Of a stretch of DNA of 64,000 bases, positions 55,981 through 64,000 are shown piece by piece (the stretch's first letter is position 1; every line of letters begins with the position of its first letter). Both the position numbers and the translations under genes were made by a program. This DNA comes from Burkholderia sp. Ax-1724. GTDB lineage: Bacteria > Pseudomonadota > Gammaproteobacteria > Burkholderiales > Burkholderiaceae. A model generated the notes under the pieces. That model was not told the origin of the DNA and did not search any database. It saw only the letters and a list, made by a program, of their open reading frames with translations. Location of the stretch: positions 124,001 through 188,000 of the forward strand of contig NZ_VWWL01000010.1 of assembly GCF_011752995.1 (NCBI RefSeq), read 5' to 3'.

Positions 55981-56405
55981 CGGGTGTTCCGGGCAGATGA
56001 ACGAGGGCGTTTCAGGTGGCGGTGGCACGGCAGGGGCGACAGGTGTGGCAGGTGTGGCAGGTGCGCCGCCGCGCGTTACGTGCGGCCACCGTTCGCACCA
56101 CAAGGGCTGCAAGCAGGAGCCGCAAGCACAGGCCACAAGCAAGGCCACAAGCAAGGCCACAAGCAAGGCCACGCAAGGCGCAGGGTCGAGTGTAGCCCGC
56201 CGGCGCGCGAGGCAGCCCCTAAATGCGCATCGAGTCGTGCACCGCAACGGTGCGCGCCGCGCCCATGCGCGGCGTACGGGCCGTGTCGGCGGTGCGTCCG
56301 GTCAGCCGGATGACAGCGCTTTGTGGGCCAGCGTGCGCATGGAGCTTGCTTAACCGCTGCCGATGACGCACATTTTTAGAACCGGCTCCGGCGCGAGAGG
56401 ACGGC
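55981..56405. other. Intergenic region with short tandem repeats
   Basis: About 425 bases between the antiporter (minus) and EAL gene (plus). Contains 9-bp repeats of CAGGTGTGG near 56048 and the 12-bp array listed next. No gene with family likeness. Confidence 0.5.
56131..56172. repeat. 12-bp tandem repeat, three and a half copies
   Basis: GGCCACAAGCAA at 56131, 56143 and 56155, with a partial fourth copy. Non-coding, upstream of the antiporter gene. Confidence 0.9.
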
Positions 56406-57680
56406 ATGACGATTGAGCAACAGGACAGGGCGGCGAGCATGCCGCACGGCTTCGAGGTCGAGGTGGCCTCGGGCCTGCAACGCTATTCGGTGCAGCATGG
56501 CGAGCTGACGCTGACGAGCGTCTTCCAGCCGATTTTCAGCCTGTCGCACATGCGCGCGGTCGGCTACGAGGGCTTGCTGCGCGCGCATGACGCGCTCGAT
56601 CGCGCCGTCTCGCCGCTCGACGTATTCGGCGCCGCCGCGCGGGTCGGCGAGGCGCTGCAGGTCGACCGGCTCGCGCAGACGCTGCATCTGGAAAACTTCA
56701 AGGTGCTCGGCGCCGAGCGCGAATGGCTGTTCCTCAACGCGCATCCCGGCGTGCTGACCGATCCGTATCTCGCCGCGGCGCTGCTCGCGAGCCTGCAACG
56801 GCTCGATCTGTCGCCGCGGCGCATCGTGCTCGAAGTGCTCGAACAGAGCGCGGACGACCTTGAACGGCTCGCGGATGCGGTGCGCCAGTTTCGCGAGCGC
56901 GGTTTCCTGATCGCGCTCGACGACTTCGGCGCCGGCCATTCGAACATCGAGCGGATCTGGCAGTTGAATCCCGACATCGTGAAGCTCGACCGCGTCATGC
57001 TCTCGCACGCCGCGCATCGCCCCGACATGGCGACGATCCTGCCGGGCCTCGTGGCGCTCTTGCACGAAGCGGGCAAGCTCGTGCTGATCGAGGGCGTCGA
57101 GACCGAGCACGAAGCGCAGATGGCGCTCGCCTGCAACGCCGACTTCGTGCAGGGCTTTTTCTTCGGCCGGCCGAATCCGGGCGTGGCCGACGCCGCGCAG
57201 GCGGCGGCGTGCATCGGCGAAGTCACCGAGCGTTATCGCGAGCAGGCCGAAGCGCGCGAGCGGCGCGGCGCGAGCCGTCTCGCGCCGTATCTGCGCGCGT
57301 TCGAGCGTGCCGCCGAGCGGCTGGCCGCCGGCGAACCGCTCGACGAAGTGTGCTGGAATTTCCTCGCGCTCGATCACGCCGCGCGCTGTTTCCTGCTCGA
57401 CGCGAAGGGCCGGCAGGCGGGCCGCAACGTCGTGCTGCGCGCCGACCGCGCGGCGCACGAAACGCGCTTTCTGCCGCTCGCCGACGCGCAGGGCGCGAAC
57501 TGGCTGCGCCGGCCGTATTTCAGCGCCGCGATCAATGCGCCGGAGCGCGTGCACGTGACGCGGCCGTATCTGTCGATCAACGAGGCGTTGCCGTGCGTGA
57601 CGCTGTCGGTGGCGACGCGAGTCGGCGAGCAGATCTGCGTGCTGTGCGGCGATATCGACTGGGTGGACGAAGAGCGCTGA
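56406..57680 (+). CDS. EAL-domain c-di-GMP phosphodiesterase with C-terminal sensor-like domain
   Basis: 424 residues, no membrane segment. The EAL domain spans about 35-255. The signature is Glu55-Gly-Leu in place of Glu-Ala-Leu (GYEGLLRA), but the other catalytic residues are kept: Asn111, Glu143, Asp172-Asp173 in LDDFGAG, Lys193, Glu229 in LIEGVET and Gln249. Activity is thus plausible. The C-terminal 160 residues resemble the PAS/Cache-like partner of YkuI-type proteins (CWNFLALDHAARCFLLDAKG and VGEQICVLCGDIDWVDEE). It is followed by cutC after 47 bp on the same strand. Confidence 0.9.
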   Translation: MTIEQQDRAASMPHGFEVEVASGLQRYSVQHGELTLTSVFQPIFSLSHMRAVGYEGLLRAHDALDRAVSPLDVFGAAARVGEALQVDRLAQTLHLENFKVLGAEREWLFLNAHPGVLTDPYLAAALLASLQRLDLSPRRIVLEVLEQSADDLERLADAVRQFRERGFLIALDDFGAGHSNIERIWQLNPDIVKLDRVMLSHAAHRPDMATILPGLVALLHEAGKLVLIEGVETEHEAQMALACNADFVQGFFFGRPNPGVADAAQAAACIGEVTERYREQAEARERRGASRLAPYLRAFERAAERLAAGEPLDEVCWNFLALDHAARCFLLDAKGRQAGRNVVLRADRAAHETRFLPLADAQGANWLRRPYFSAAINAPERVHVTRPYLSINEALPCVTLSVATRVGEQICVLCGDIDWVDEER

Positions 57681-57727
57681 GCGCGCTTCTGCGATGATGT
57701 CGCTTTCAACGACACCAGGTTGCGCTC

Positions 57728-58429
57728 ATGCCCGTGCTGCTCGAAGTGATTGCCACGACCGTCGCCGATGCGCGCGTTGCCGCGCGGGCCGGCGCCGACC
57801 GTCTCGAACTCGTGACCGCGATGGGCGAGGGTGGCCTCACGCCGAGCGTCGGGCTGATCGAGGCGGTGGTCGACGCGGTCGCGATTCCCGTCAACGTGAT
57901 CGTGCGGCCGCATAGCCGCTCGTTTGTCTACGACGCCGACGACTACGCGGTGATGCTGCGCGACATTCGTGCGGCGAAGGCGGCGGGCGCGAACGGCATC
58001 GTGATCGGCATGCTCGACGCCGCTGGCGCGATCGACCGCGAAGGTCTCGCGCGTGCCTGCGAAGCCGCCGATGGCCTCGACGTCACGTTTCACCGCGCAT
58101 TCGACGAAGCGCGCGATCTGCGCGAGGCGCTCGACGTGCTGCTGTGTGTCGAGGCGGTGAAAAACGTGCTGACGTCGGGCGGAAAACCGTCGGTGTTGCA
58201 GGCGCAAGCCGTGATTCGCGAACTCGTGCGGCAAGCGGACGGCTCGCCGTGCACGGTGCTCGCCGGCGCCGGTTTGACGCTGGAGGCGGTGGCGGACTTC
58301 GTGAGCGAGACGCACGTCGAGGCTGTGCATTTCGGCTCGGGCGTGCGCGTGAATGGCCACGGGCTTGCGCCCGTCGAGGCCGCGAAAGTGGTGCAGGCGA
58401 GGGCGCTGCTCGATGCGGTGGCGCGCTGA
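57728..58429 (+). CDS. cutC: CutC family protein (copper homeostasis)
   Basis: 233-residue TIM-barrel protein. Family stretches are LLEVIATTVADARVAARAGADRLELVTAMGEGGLTPS, VIVRPHSRSFVYDADDYAVMLRDI, VTFHRAFDEARDL, VLTSGGKPSVLQAQ and FGSGVR. It has been linked to copper tolerance, but the enzymatic role is not settled. It may be co-transcribed with the EAL gene. A terminator follows the gene. Confidence 0.93.
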   Translation: MPVLLEVIATTVADARVAARAGADRLELVTAMGEGGLTPSVGLIEAVVDAVAIPVNVIVRPHSRSFVYDADDYAVMLRDIRAAKAAGANGIVIGMLDAAGAIDREGLARACEAADGLDVTFHRAFDEARDLREALDVLLCVEAVKNVLTSGGKPSVLQAQAVIRELVRQADGSPCTVLAGAGLTLEAVADFVSETHVEAVHFGSGVRVNGHGLAPVEAAKVVQARALLDAVAR

Positions 58430-58455
58430 CGCGTGCAGAATCGCGAGCCAGAAAC

Positions 58456-58489
58456 AAAGCCGCTTCGGCGCTGAACCGAAGCGGCTTTT
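58456..58489. terminator. Bidirectional terminator between cutC and the indolepyruvate oxidoreductase gene
   Basis: A 13-bp perfect stem AAAGCCGCTTCGG/CCGAAGCGGCTTT with a 7-nt loop and TTTT on the plus side. It separates converging transcripts. Confidence 0.85.
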
Positions 58490-58588
58490 CGTTGCGGCGC
58501 GGCCATGCTCGCGTGACCCAACGTGGCCCGGCTTGATGCAACGTGACCCAACGCAACCCAGCATGACAATCGGCCAGCGCGCCGCGAC

Positions 58589-61500
58589 CTACTTCGCGAC
58601 CACCACCGGAATCCCGCGCAACTGCCCGGCGCCTTTCATCTCTTCGAGTGACTTCTTCACGGCGGCACCCGTCGCCGCATCGATGCCGAGACGTGTCGCG
58701 AGTTCACGCTCCGCGCGCTTCATGCCCGCGAGATTCGCCAGCTTCACGTGACCATAACCGCGCACGCGCGCATGCAGATCGGCGAGTTTGGCGATGTCGT
58801 CGAGATGGCTGGCGTCGAGTTTCGCGAGCGCGCGCTGCAACGTGGTTTCGTAATCGCTCGCGAGTTCGCGCTCCATCTTGCGTTCGAGCGTGCGGCCGAA
58901 CGGATCGAGCGGCGTGCCGCGCAGACCGCGCCACTTCGCGAGCATGCCGAGCACCGGCCACATCCATTGACCGAAGGTTTTCTTGCGCGGTGCGACGCCC
59001 GCTTGCGCACGCGTGAGTGTCGGCGGCGCGAGGTTGAAGCTGATGCTGAAGTCCTTGCCGGCCACGCCTTCGAATTGCGCTTCGAGTGCTTCGCGGAACG
59101 CGGCATCGGTATGCAAGCGCGCGACTTCGTATTCGTCCTTCACCGCCAGCAGCCGGTAGAACGTGGTCGCGACCGCGCGCGTCACGCGTTCGCTCGCGGT
59201 GTCGACCGCACTTTCGGCGCGGCGTGCCGCATCGACGAGCGCGCGATAGCGCTTCACATACGCCGCGCCGCCGTAGGCGAGCAAGCGGCTTTCGCGATGC
59301 GCGATCAGCTCGTCGAGCGTATCGACGCGCACGCCCGGCTTAGGCGCATGACGTGCCTGCCAGAGCGATTCGAGCCCGGCCGGATCGGCGGCGGCCATGC
59401 GGCCGATCGAAAATGCAAGCTGGTTCATCTGCACGGCGACGTTGTTCAGTTCGATCGCGCGCATCATCGCCGCGAACGACACCGGCACGAGACCGAGCTG
59501 CCATGCAAAACCGAGCATCAGGATATTCGCGCCGATCGTGTCGCCGAGAAAACGCGTCGCGAGCGCCTGCGCGTCGCAGGTCGACATGCGCTCTTCACCG
59601 GCCGCGTGACGCATCTTGTCGATCAGCGCATCGGCATGCAGCGTCGCGTCCGGGTTCTGCACGAAGCTCGCGTTCGGAATCGCATGCGTGTTGACGACGA
59701 TGCGCGTGCGGCCATGCCGCACCGTCTGCAAGGCATCGGCGCTCGCGCCGACCACCATGTCGCAGGCGAGCAGCACGTCGGCCTGCTGCGTGTCGATGCG
59801 CACCTGGTTCAGCCATTCGTCGCGCGCGGCGAAGCGCACGAACGACAGCACCGAGCCGCCCTTCTGTGCGAAACCCATGAAGTCGAGCACCGACGCGCTC
59901 TTGCCTTCGAGATGCGCGGCCATGCTGATCAGCGCGCCGACCGTCACGACGCCGGTGCCGCCCACGCCCGTGACGAGGATGTCGTACGGCGCGGCATCGA
60001 GCTGCGTCGCGGGCAGCGCCAGCGCGTCGACACTCGCGGCGAGTGCTTGCGGATCGAACGCGACGCCGGCCGCTTTTTTCAGCTTGCCGCCCGCGACCGT
60101 GACGAAGCTCGGGCAGAAGCCGTTCACGCACGAATAGTCCTTGTTGCACGACGATTGATCGATGCGGCGCTTGCGTCCCAACGCGGTTTCGACTGGCTCG
60201 ACCGACAGGCAATTCGACTGCACGCCACAATCGCCGCAGCCTTCGCAGACTTCCTCGTTGATGAAGAGCCGCTGGTCCGGATCGGGGAATTCGCCTTTCT
60301 TGCGGCGCCGGCGTTTTTCGGCCGCGCAGGTCTGGTCGTAGATCAGCACGGTCACGCCGTCGGTGTCGCGCAATTCGCGCTGCACGGCGTCCATTTCGCT
60401 GCGATGGTGGAACGTCGTGCCCTTCGGAAACTGGCCGTGATGGCCATCGTATTTCTCGGGCTCGTCGCTGACCACGACGAAGCGCGACACGCCTTCGGCT
60501 TCCACCTGGCGCGCGATCTGCGGCACCGAGATGCTGCCGTCGACGGGCTGGCCGCCCGTCATCGCGACCGCGTCGTTATAGAGAATCTTGTAGGTGATCG
60601 TCGCTTTCGCGGCGACCGCCTGGCGGATCGCGAGAATGCCGGAGTGGAAGTAGGTGCCGTCGCCGAGATTCTGGAACACGTGGCGCGTTTTCGTGAACAT
60701 CGAATGCGAGGCCCAGTCGACGCCTTCGCCGCCCATCTGGATGAGGCCGGTCGTGTCGCGCTCCATCCACGAGGCCATGAAGTGGCAGCCGATGCCGGCC
60801 TGCGCGATCGAGCCGTCCGGTACTTTCGTCGAGGTGTTGTGCGGGCAGCCGGAGCAGAAGTACGGCGTGCGCTTCACGCTGTCGGCGGCATTCGAGAGGA
60901 TTTGCGGCGCGACCAGATCGACTACGCGCTCGCGGCGATCGAGCGCGGGCTTGTGCTTCGCGAGCCAGTTCGCGAACACGGGCAGGATGCGCGACGGCCG
61001 CAGTTCGCCGAGCGACGACAGCAGCAACGTGCCGTCCTCGGCATGCTTGCCGATCACGACCGGTCGCGTGCCTTGCGTGCGGTTGTACAGATAGTCCTTG
61101 ATCTGCTGCTCGATCACGGGGCCTTTCTCTTCGATCACGAGCACTTCGGCGAGGCCCGAGACGAACGCGTCGATGCGCGTCATTTCGAGCGGAAACGACA
61201 GCCCGACCTTGTAGATGCGCACGCCGGCCGCGTCGAGATCGGCGACGGTCAGGTCGAGCCGGCGCAGCGCTTCCATCAGGTCCAGATGCGCCTTGCCGCA
61301 GGTGACGATGCCGACGTTCGCCTGCGGGCTCGGCGCGATCCATTTGTCGATGCTGTTCGTGCGCGCGAAGTGGCGCACCGCGTCGAGCTTCGCATGCAGA
61401 CGCGCTTCGATCGTGAGGCTCGGCAGATCGGGCCAGCGGTTGTGCAGGCCGCCCGCCGGTGCAGCGAAATCTTCGGGGACGGTCCAGTCGGTCTGCAGCG

Positions 61501-62176
61501 CGTCGAGATCGACGGTCGAGCCCGATTCGACTGTCTCCGAGATTGCCTTGTAGCCGACCCACGCACCCGAGAAGCGCGACAGCGCCCAACCGTACAGGCC
61601 GAATTCGAGCATATCCGCGATGTTCGACGGATTCACGACCGGCATGTGCCACGCGATCATCGCGAAGTCGCTCTGATGTGGCATCGACGACGACACGCAG
61701 CCGTGATCGTCGCCCGCCACCACCAGCACGCCGCCGTGCGGCGACGAGCCGTACGCGTTGCCGTGCTTGAGCGCGTCGCCGGCGCGATCGACGCCGGGGC
61801 CCTTGCCGTACCACATCGCGAACACGCCTTCGACGGTGCGCTCCGGGTCTGCTTCGACGCGCTGCGTGCCGAGCACGGCGGTGCCGCCGAGTTCCTCGTT
61901 GATCGCGGGCAGGAAGCGGATGTCGCTCGCGGCGAGCAGCGTGCTCGCTTTCCACAGTTGCTGATCGACCATGCCGAGCGGCGAGCCGCGATAGCCGCTG
62001 ATGAAGCCGGCGGTATTCAGGCCGCGCGCCTGATCGAGCGCGCGCTGCATCAAGGCGAGGCGCACGAGCGCCTGCGTGCCGGTCAGAAAGATCCGGCCGC
62101 GCGTCGCGGTGAGGTTGTCGGATAGCCGGTAATCGGCGAGAGCAGGCGTGCCGTCGATGGGCAGGCGGGCAGTCAT
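58589..62176 (-). CDS. Fused indolepyruvate ferredoxin oxidoreductase family protein
   Basis: 1195-residue thiamine-diphosphate enzyme joining alpha and gamma parts of 2-oxoacid:ferredoxin oxidoreductases. N-terminal pyrimidine-binding domain (GYRGSPLGMVDQQLW), TPP-binding domain (YFCSGCPHNTSTKVPDGSIAQAGIGCHFMASWM and QMGGEGVDWASHS), a Cys-rich FeS motif (INEEVCEGCGDCGVQSNCLSVEP with further Cys at CNKDYSCVNGFCPSF), then the gamma domain (VTGVGGTGVVTVGALISMA) and a C-terminal DUF6537-type region. It oxidises aryl- or branched 2-oxoacids such as indolepyruvate to acyl-CoA. Shine-Dalgarno GGAG is eight bases before ATG 62176; a hairpin repeat begins 19 nt upstream. Confidence 0.93.
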   Translation of the reverse strand: MTARLPIDGTPALADYRLSDNLTATRGRIFLTGTQALVRLALMQRALDQARGLNTAGFISGYRGSPLGMVDQQLWKASTLLAASDIRFLPAINEELGGTAVLGTQRVEADPERTVEGVFAMWYGKGPGVDRAGDALKHGNAYGSSPHGGVLVVAGDDHGCVSSSMPHQSDFAMIAWHMPVVNPSNIADMLEFGLYGWALSRFSGAWVGYKAISETVESGSTVDLDALQTDWTVPEDFAAPAGGLHNRWPDLPSLTIEARLHAKLDAVRHFARTNSIDKWIAPSPQANVGIVTCGKAHLDLMEALRRLDLTVADLDAAGVRIYKVGLSFPLEMTRIDAFVSGLAEVLVIEEKGPVIEQQIKDYLYNRTQGTRPVVIGKHAEDGTLLLSSLGELRPSRILPVFANWLAKHKPALDRRERVVDLVAPQILSNAADSVKRTPYFCSGCPHNTSTKVPDGSIAQAGIGCHFMASWMERDTTGLIQMGGEGVDWASHSMFTKTRHVFQNLGDGTYFHSGILAIRQAVAAKATITYKILYNDAVAMTGGQPVDGSISVPQIARQVEAEGVSRFVVVSDEPEKYDGHHGQFPKGTTFHHRSEMDAVQRELRDTDGVTVLIYDQTCAAEKRRRRKKGEFPDPDQRLFINEEVCEGCGDCGVQSNCLSVEPVETALGRKRRIDQSSCNKDYSCVNGFCPSFVTVAGGKLKKAAGVAFDPQALAASVDALALPATQLDAAPYDILVTGVGGTGVVTVGALISMAAHLEGKSASVLDFMGFAQKGGSVLSFVRFAARDEWLNQVRIDTQQADVLLACDMVVGASADALQTVRHGRTRIVVNTHAIPNASFVQNPDATLHADALIDKMRHAAGEERMSTCDAQALATRFLGDTIGANILMLGFAWQLGLVPVSFAAMMRAIELNNVAVQMNQLAFSIGRMAAADPAGLESLWQARHAPKPGVRVDTLDELIAHRESRLLAYGGAAYVKRYRALVDAARRAESAVDTASERVTRAVATTFYRLLAVKDEYEVARLHTDAAFREALEAQFEGVAGKDFSISFNLAPPTLTRAQAGVAPRKKTFGQWMWPVLGMLAKWRGLRGTPLDPFGRTLERKMERELASDYETTLQRALAKLDASHLDDIAKLADLHARVRGYGHVKLANLAGMKRAERELATRLGIDAATGAAVKKSLEEMKGAGQLRGIPVVVAK

Positions 62177-62195
62177 GGGCGAGTCTCCATTTGTC

Positions 62196-62278
62196 GATCG
62201 GAGTTGGCGCTTTAGCGCCTACTCCGATCCCACGCAAGGCGGTCGACCGGAGTTGGCGCTTTAGCGCTTACGCCGGTC
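62196..62278. repeat. Two copies of the 34-nt hairpin repeat upstream of the indolepyruvate oxidoreductase gene
   Basis: Copies at 62196-62229 and 62245-62278 with a 15-nt spacer. Same element as at 13614-13860. In the second copy the outer arms read GACCGG and CCGGTC instead of GATCGG and CCGATC, a paired change that keeps the stem. The first copy begins 19 nt before the start codon. Confidence 0.9.
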
Positions 62279-62502
62279 CCATGCAACTTCGTTGCTTTCG
62301 GTTCCGCGCGCCGTGGTGGGGACCACGCAGACGACGCAGCGGAAGAGACTCTATTTTTCAGCCGCCCTCGGAGTGATTTCTTTCTTCTTTAATCGCGCGC
62401 CCGTGAACGGGCGCGAGGAGTCGCGCGTTTTGACGGGCTTTTGAGCTGGATTTGCCACGCGGCGGCGCGCTTCGGGTATGCCCTGGGGCGTTCACCGCGT
62501 GT
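62279..62502. other. Intergenic region downstream of the YfcC-like gene
   Basis: Between the YfcC-like gene stop and the hairpin repeats. A stem CGCGCCCG/CGGGCGCG with loop TGAA (62396-62415) is present, but no T-run follows in the gene direction. No gene. Confidence 0.4.
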
Positions 62503-64000
62503 TCAGTACCCGGTCCACACCGCGAGCGCCAGTGCGCCGCCCGAGAGCAGAAGCAGCATCACGAAGAGCGGCAGGATAAAGCGCAGCCACTGGCCGAAGC
62601 CGACCCGCGCGGTGGCGAGATAGGCGAGCAGCATCCCCGAGGTCGGCGTCACCATGTTCGTCAAGCCGCCCCCCAGCACGAATGCGAGCACCGAGGTCTG
62701 TCCGCTGACGCCGGAGAGTTGCGCGATCGGTCCGATGATCGGCATGCTGACCGCGGCCTTGCCGGACACCGACGGAATGAACACGTCGAGCACCATCTGC
62801 ACCGCCATTAGTCCGTTGGCGACCCAGACCGGCGACTGGCCATTCGCAAGGCGCGTGAAGCGCTCGATCAGCGTATCGAGCACGAGGCTGTTCTGCAGGA
62901 TCAGTTCGACCGAGGCGGCGAGCCCGATCAGCAGACCCGCCAGCATCATGCCCTTCATGCCGTCGACGAACGCATCGGCCGCGCCGCGCGAGTCGAGCCG
63001 GCCGACCGCCGCCGTCACGATGCTGATGAAGATGTAGAACGCCGATAGCTCCACATTGCCCCAATGCAGCTCGCGCGTGCCGATCACCAGCATGGCGGCG
63101 GCGATCGCCAGCACGGCGAGGGTCGCCTTGTGGCGGCGCGACAGCGCGGCCCGCGGATGTTCGCCGATGCTCGCGCGCGCGGCCGCGAGCCGGTAGCCGC
63201 TGCGCCGCACGTGGATCAGCAGATACAGGATGCCGAGCGTCAGGAACACGACGAACACGCCGATACGCATGGCAATGCCGCTGAAGAGCGGCACGCCGAC
63301 GATCGGCTGCGCGACCGCGAGCGACAATGGGTTGGTCACCGACGCGATATAGCCAATCTTCGCCGCAATCGCGACGAGGCCGACCGCGAACAGGTTCGAC
63401 AGGCCGAGCCGCCGCGACAGCACCAGCACCATCGGAATGATCACGAGGTATTCGGAGATGAAGCCGAGCAGCGTGCTGCCGAGACCGATCAGCAGCATCA
63501 GCAGCGGTGCGAGCACATAGACGTTGCCGGCGGTGAGTTGCAACAGCCTGTCGATACCCGCGTCTACCACGCCTGTCTTGCGCATCACGCCGAACATGCC
63601 GCCCACGAACATCACCATGAAGATCAGCGGCGCATTCTTGATGAGGCCGTTGGGCACCGCGACGAACGCGGAGACGAGGCTCGCCGGCGCGGCCTGTTCG
63701 GGCGTGCTTTTGCTGACGCGCGGTGCGGCCAGCGTGGCGAGACTTCGGCTCTTCGGTACGACCTGGTACGTGCCCGGCACCACCAGCTTGTCGCGCCGCT
63801 CGAAGTGGCCGGCATCGATCAGATAGGTGAGCGCCACCGCGGCGAGCAGCACCCAGATCATCATCACGACAGGGTGCAGCATCTTGCCGTGCGGTTTGTT
63901 GCCGCTGCCGCCGTGGTTGTCCTCGTCGCGGACGGCGTCGCCGGCATGGCTGCGCGGCGCAAGAGGATCGTCGGCGACGGGCGCCGCGGAGGGACCAAGT
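62503..64000 (-). CDS. YfcC/AbgT-like permease (DUF/ArsB_NhaD superfamily), N-terminus cut by window edge
   Basis: At least 499 residues are visible; the reading frame stays open to the window edge, with a hydrophilic His/Gly-rich segment (NHGGSGNKPHGK) before the first TM at MLHPVVMMIWVLLAAVALTYLIDAG. An in-frame ATG at 63882 is a possible start, but the longer form is likelier because the preceding segment looks coding. About 11 TM segments are seen, with conserved FVGGMFGVMRKTGVVDAGI, SEYLVIIPMVLVLSRRLG and GFSxx-type FIPSVSGKAAVSMPIIGP. The family contains arginine/ornithine antiporters and basic amino-acid carriers. Substrate is unknown. Confidence 0.85.
   Translation of the reverse strand, partial: LGPSAAPVADDPLAPRSHAGDAVRDEDNHGGSGNKPHGKMLHPVVMMIWVLLAAVALTYLIDAGHFERRDKLVVPGTYQVVPKSRSLATLAAPRVSKSTPEQAAPASLVSAFVAVPNGLIKNAPLIFMVMFVGGMFGVMRKTGVVDAGIDRLLQLTAGNVYVLAPLLMLLIGLGSTLLGFISEYLVIIPMVLVLSRRLGLSNLFAVGLVAIAAKIGYIASVTNPLSLAVAQPIVGVPLFSGIAMRIGVFVVFLTLGILYLLIHVRRSGYRLAAARASIGEHPRAALSRRHKATLAVLAIAAAMLVIGTRELHWGNVELSAFYIFISIVTAAVGRLDSRGAADAFVDGMKGMMLAGLLIGLAASVELILQNSLVLDTLIERFTRLANGQSPVWVANGLMAVQMVLDVFIPSVSGKAAVSMPIIGPIAQLSGVSGQTSVLAFVLGGGLTNMVTPTSGMLLAYLATARVGFGQWLRFILPLFVMLLLLSGGALALAVWTGY

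Noticed and set aside
58748..62125. A 1125-codon open frame opposite the indolepyruvate oxidoreductase gene
   Set aside because: Same cause: composition is that of a mirror frame, with no domain, and the minus-strand gene has all catalytic motifs.

Overview
The window looks like a chromosomal segment of a Burkholderiaceae bacterium, most likely Burkholderia sensu lato or Paraburkholderia. This rests on the very high GC content, on frames that stay open on the opposite strand of most genes, and on the gene set: a form II CoxMSL operon, antABC with an AraC regulator, a short H-NS family protein, and the rsmI-yraN-diaA-BON block. No taxonomic comparison could be run. I see no prophage, insertion sequence, CRISPR array, plasmid gene or rRNA. 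About 50 genes are intact; the first and last run off the window.

Layout: 1-4.1 kb holds an RND efflux permease with its adaptor (partial). 4.5-5.9 kb holds a small unknown protein and the kinase SrkA. 6-13.6 kb is a co-directional operon for a CO-dehydrogenase-like molybdenum hydroxylase (coxS, coxL, coxM, coxD, coxE, coxG, XdhC), preceded by five tandem hairpin repeats. 14-20.7 kb holds an amino-acid permease, a two-component pair, ferredoxin-NADP reductase, an EEP nuclease-fold protein and an unknown secreted protein. 21-30 kb holds an orphan AAA ATPase, a flavin oxidoreductase, HiPIP, amidase, dienelactone hydrolase, nitronate monooxygenase and an orphan branched-chain amino-acid binding protein. 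30-38.6 kb holds a Ser/Gly-repeat lipoprotein, an MFS permease, a HugZ-like protein, H-NS, a CDF transporter, an Lrp regulator, an exonuclease and a metallo-hydrolase. 38.8-43.9 kb holds a structured non-coding stretch, rlpA, rsmI and yraN head to head, diaA, a BON lipoprotein, a cytochrome c and tRNA-Ala. 44-50.7 kb holds a chemoreceptor and the anthranilate dioxygenase locus. 51-64 kb holds GGDEF and EAL proteins, a uracil/xanthine permease, a Na+/H+ antiporter, cutC, a fused indolepyruvate ferredoxin oxidoreductase and a YfcC-like permease.

The clearest functional units are three. The cox-type operon encodes three catalytic subunits plus maturation factors. antABC turns anthranilate into catechol and is probably controlled by the adjacent AraC protein through a 14-bp direct repeat. 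The outer-envelope block around diaA matches the enterobacterial yraL-yraN-diaA-yraP order.

The most unusual signals are structural. A 34-nt palindromic repeat sits 18-19 nt upstream of the start codon of two unrelated operons. rsmI and yraN overlap by two bases at their start codons, and a 17-unit 9-bp minisatellite must be translated in YraN. A promoter-led, hairpin-rich non-coding stretch lies before rlpA. I did not find a clearly new multi-gene defence or metabolic system.
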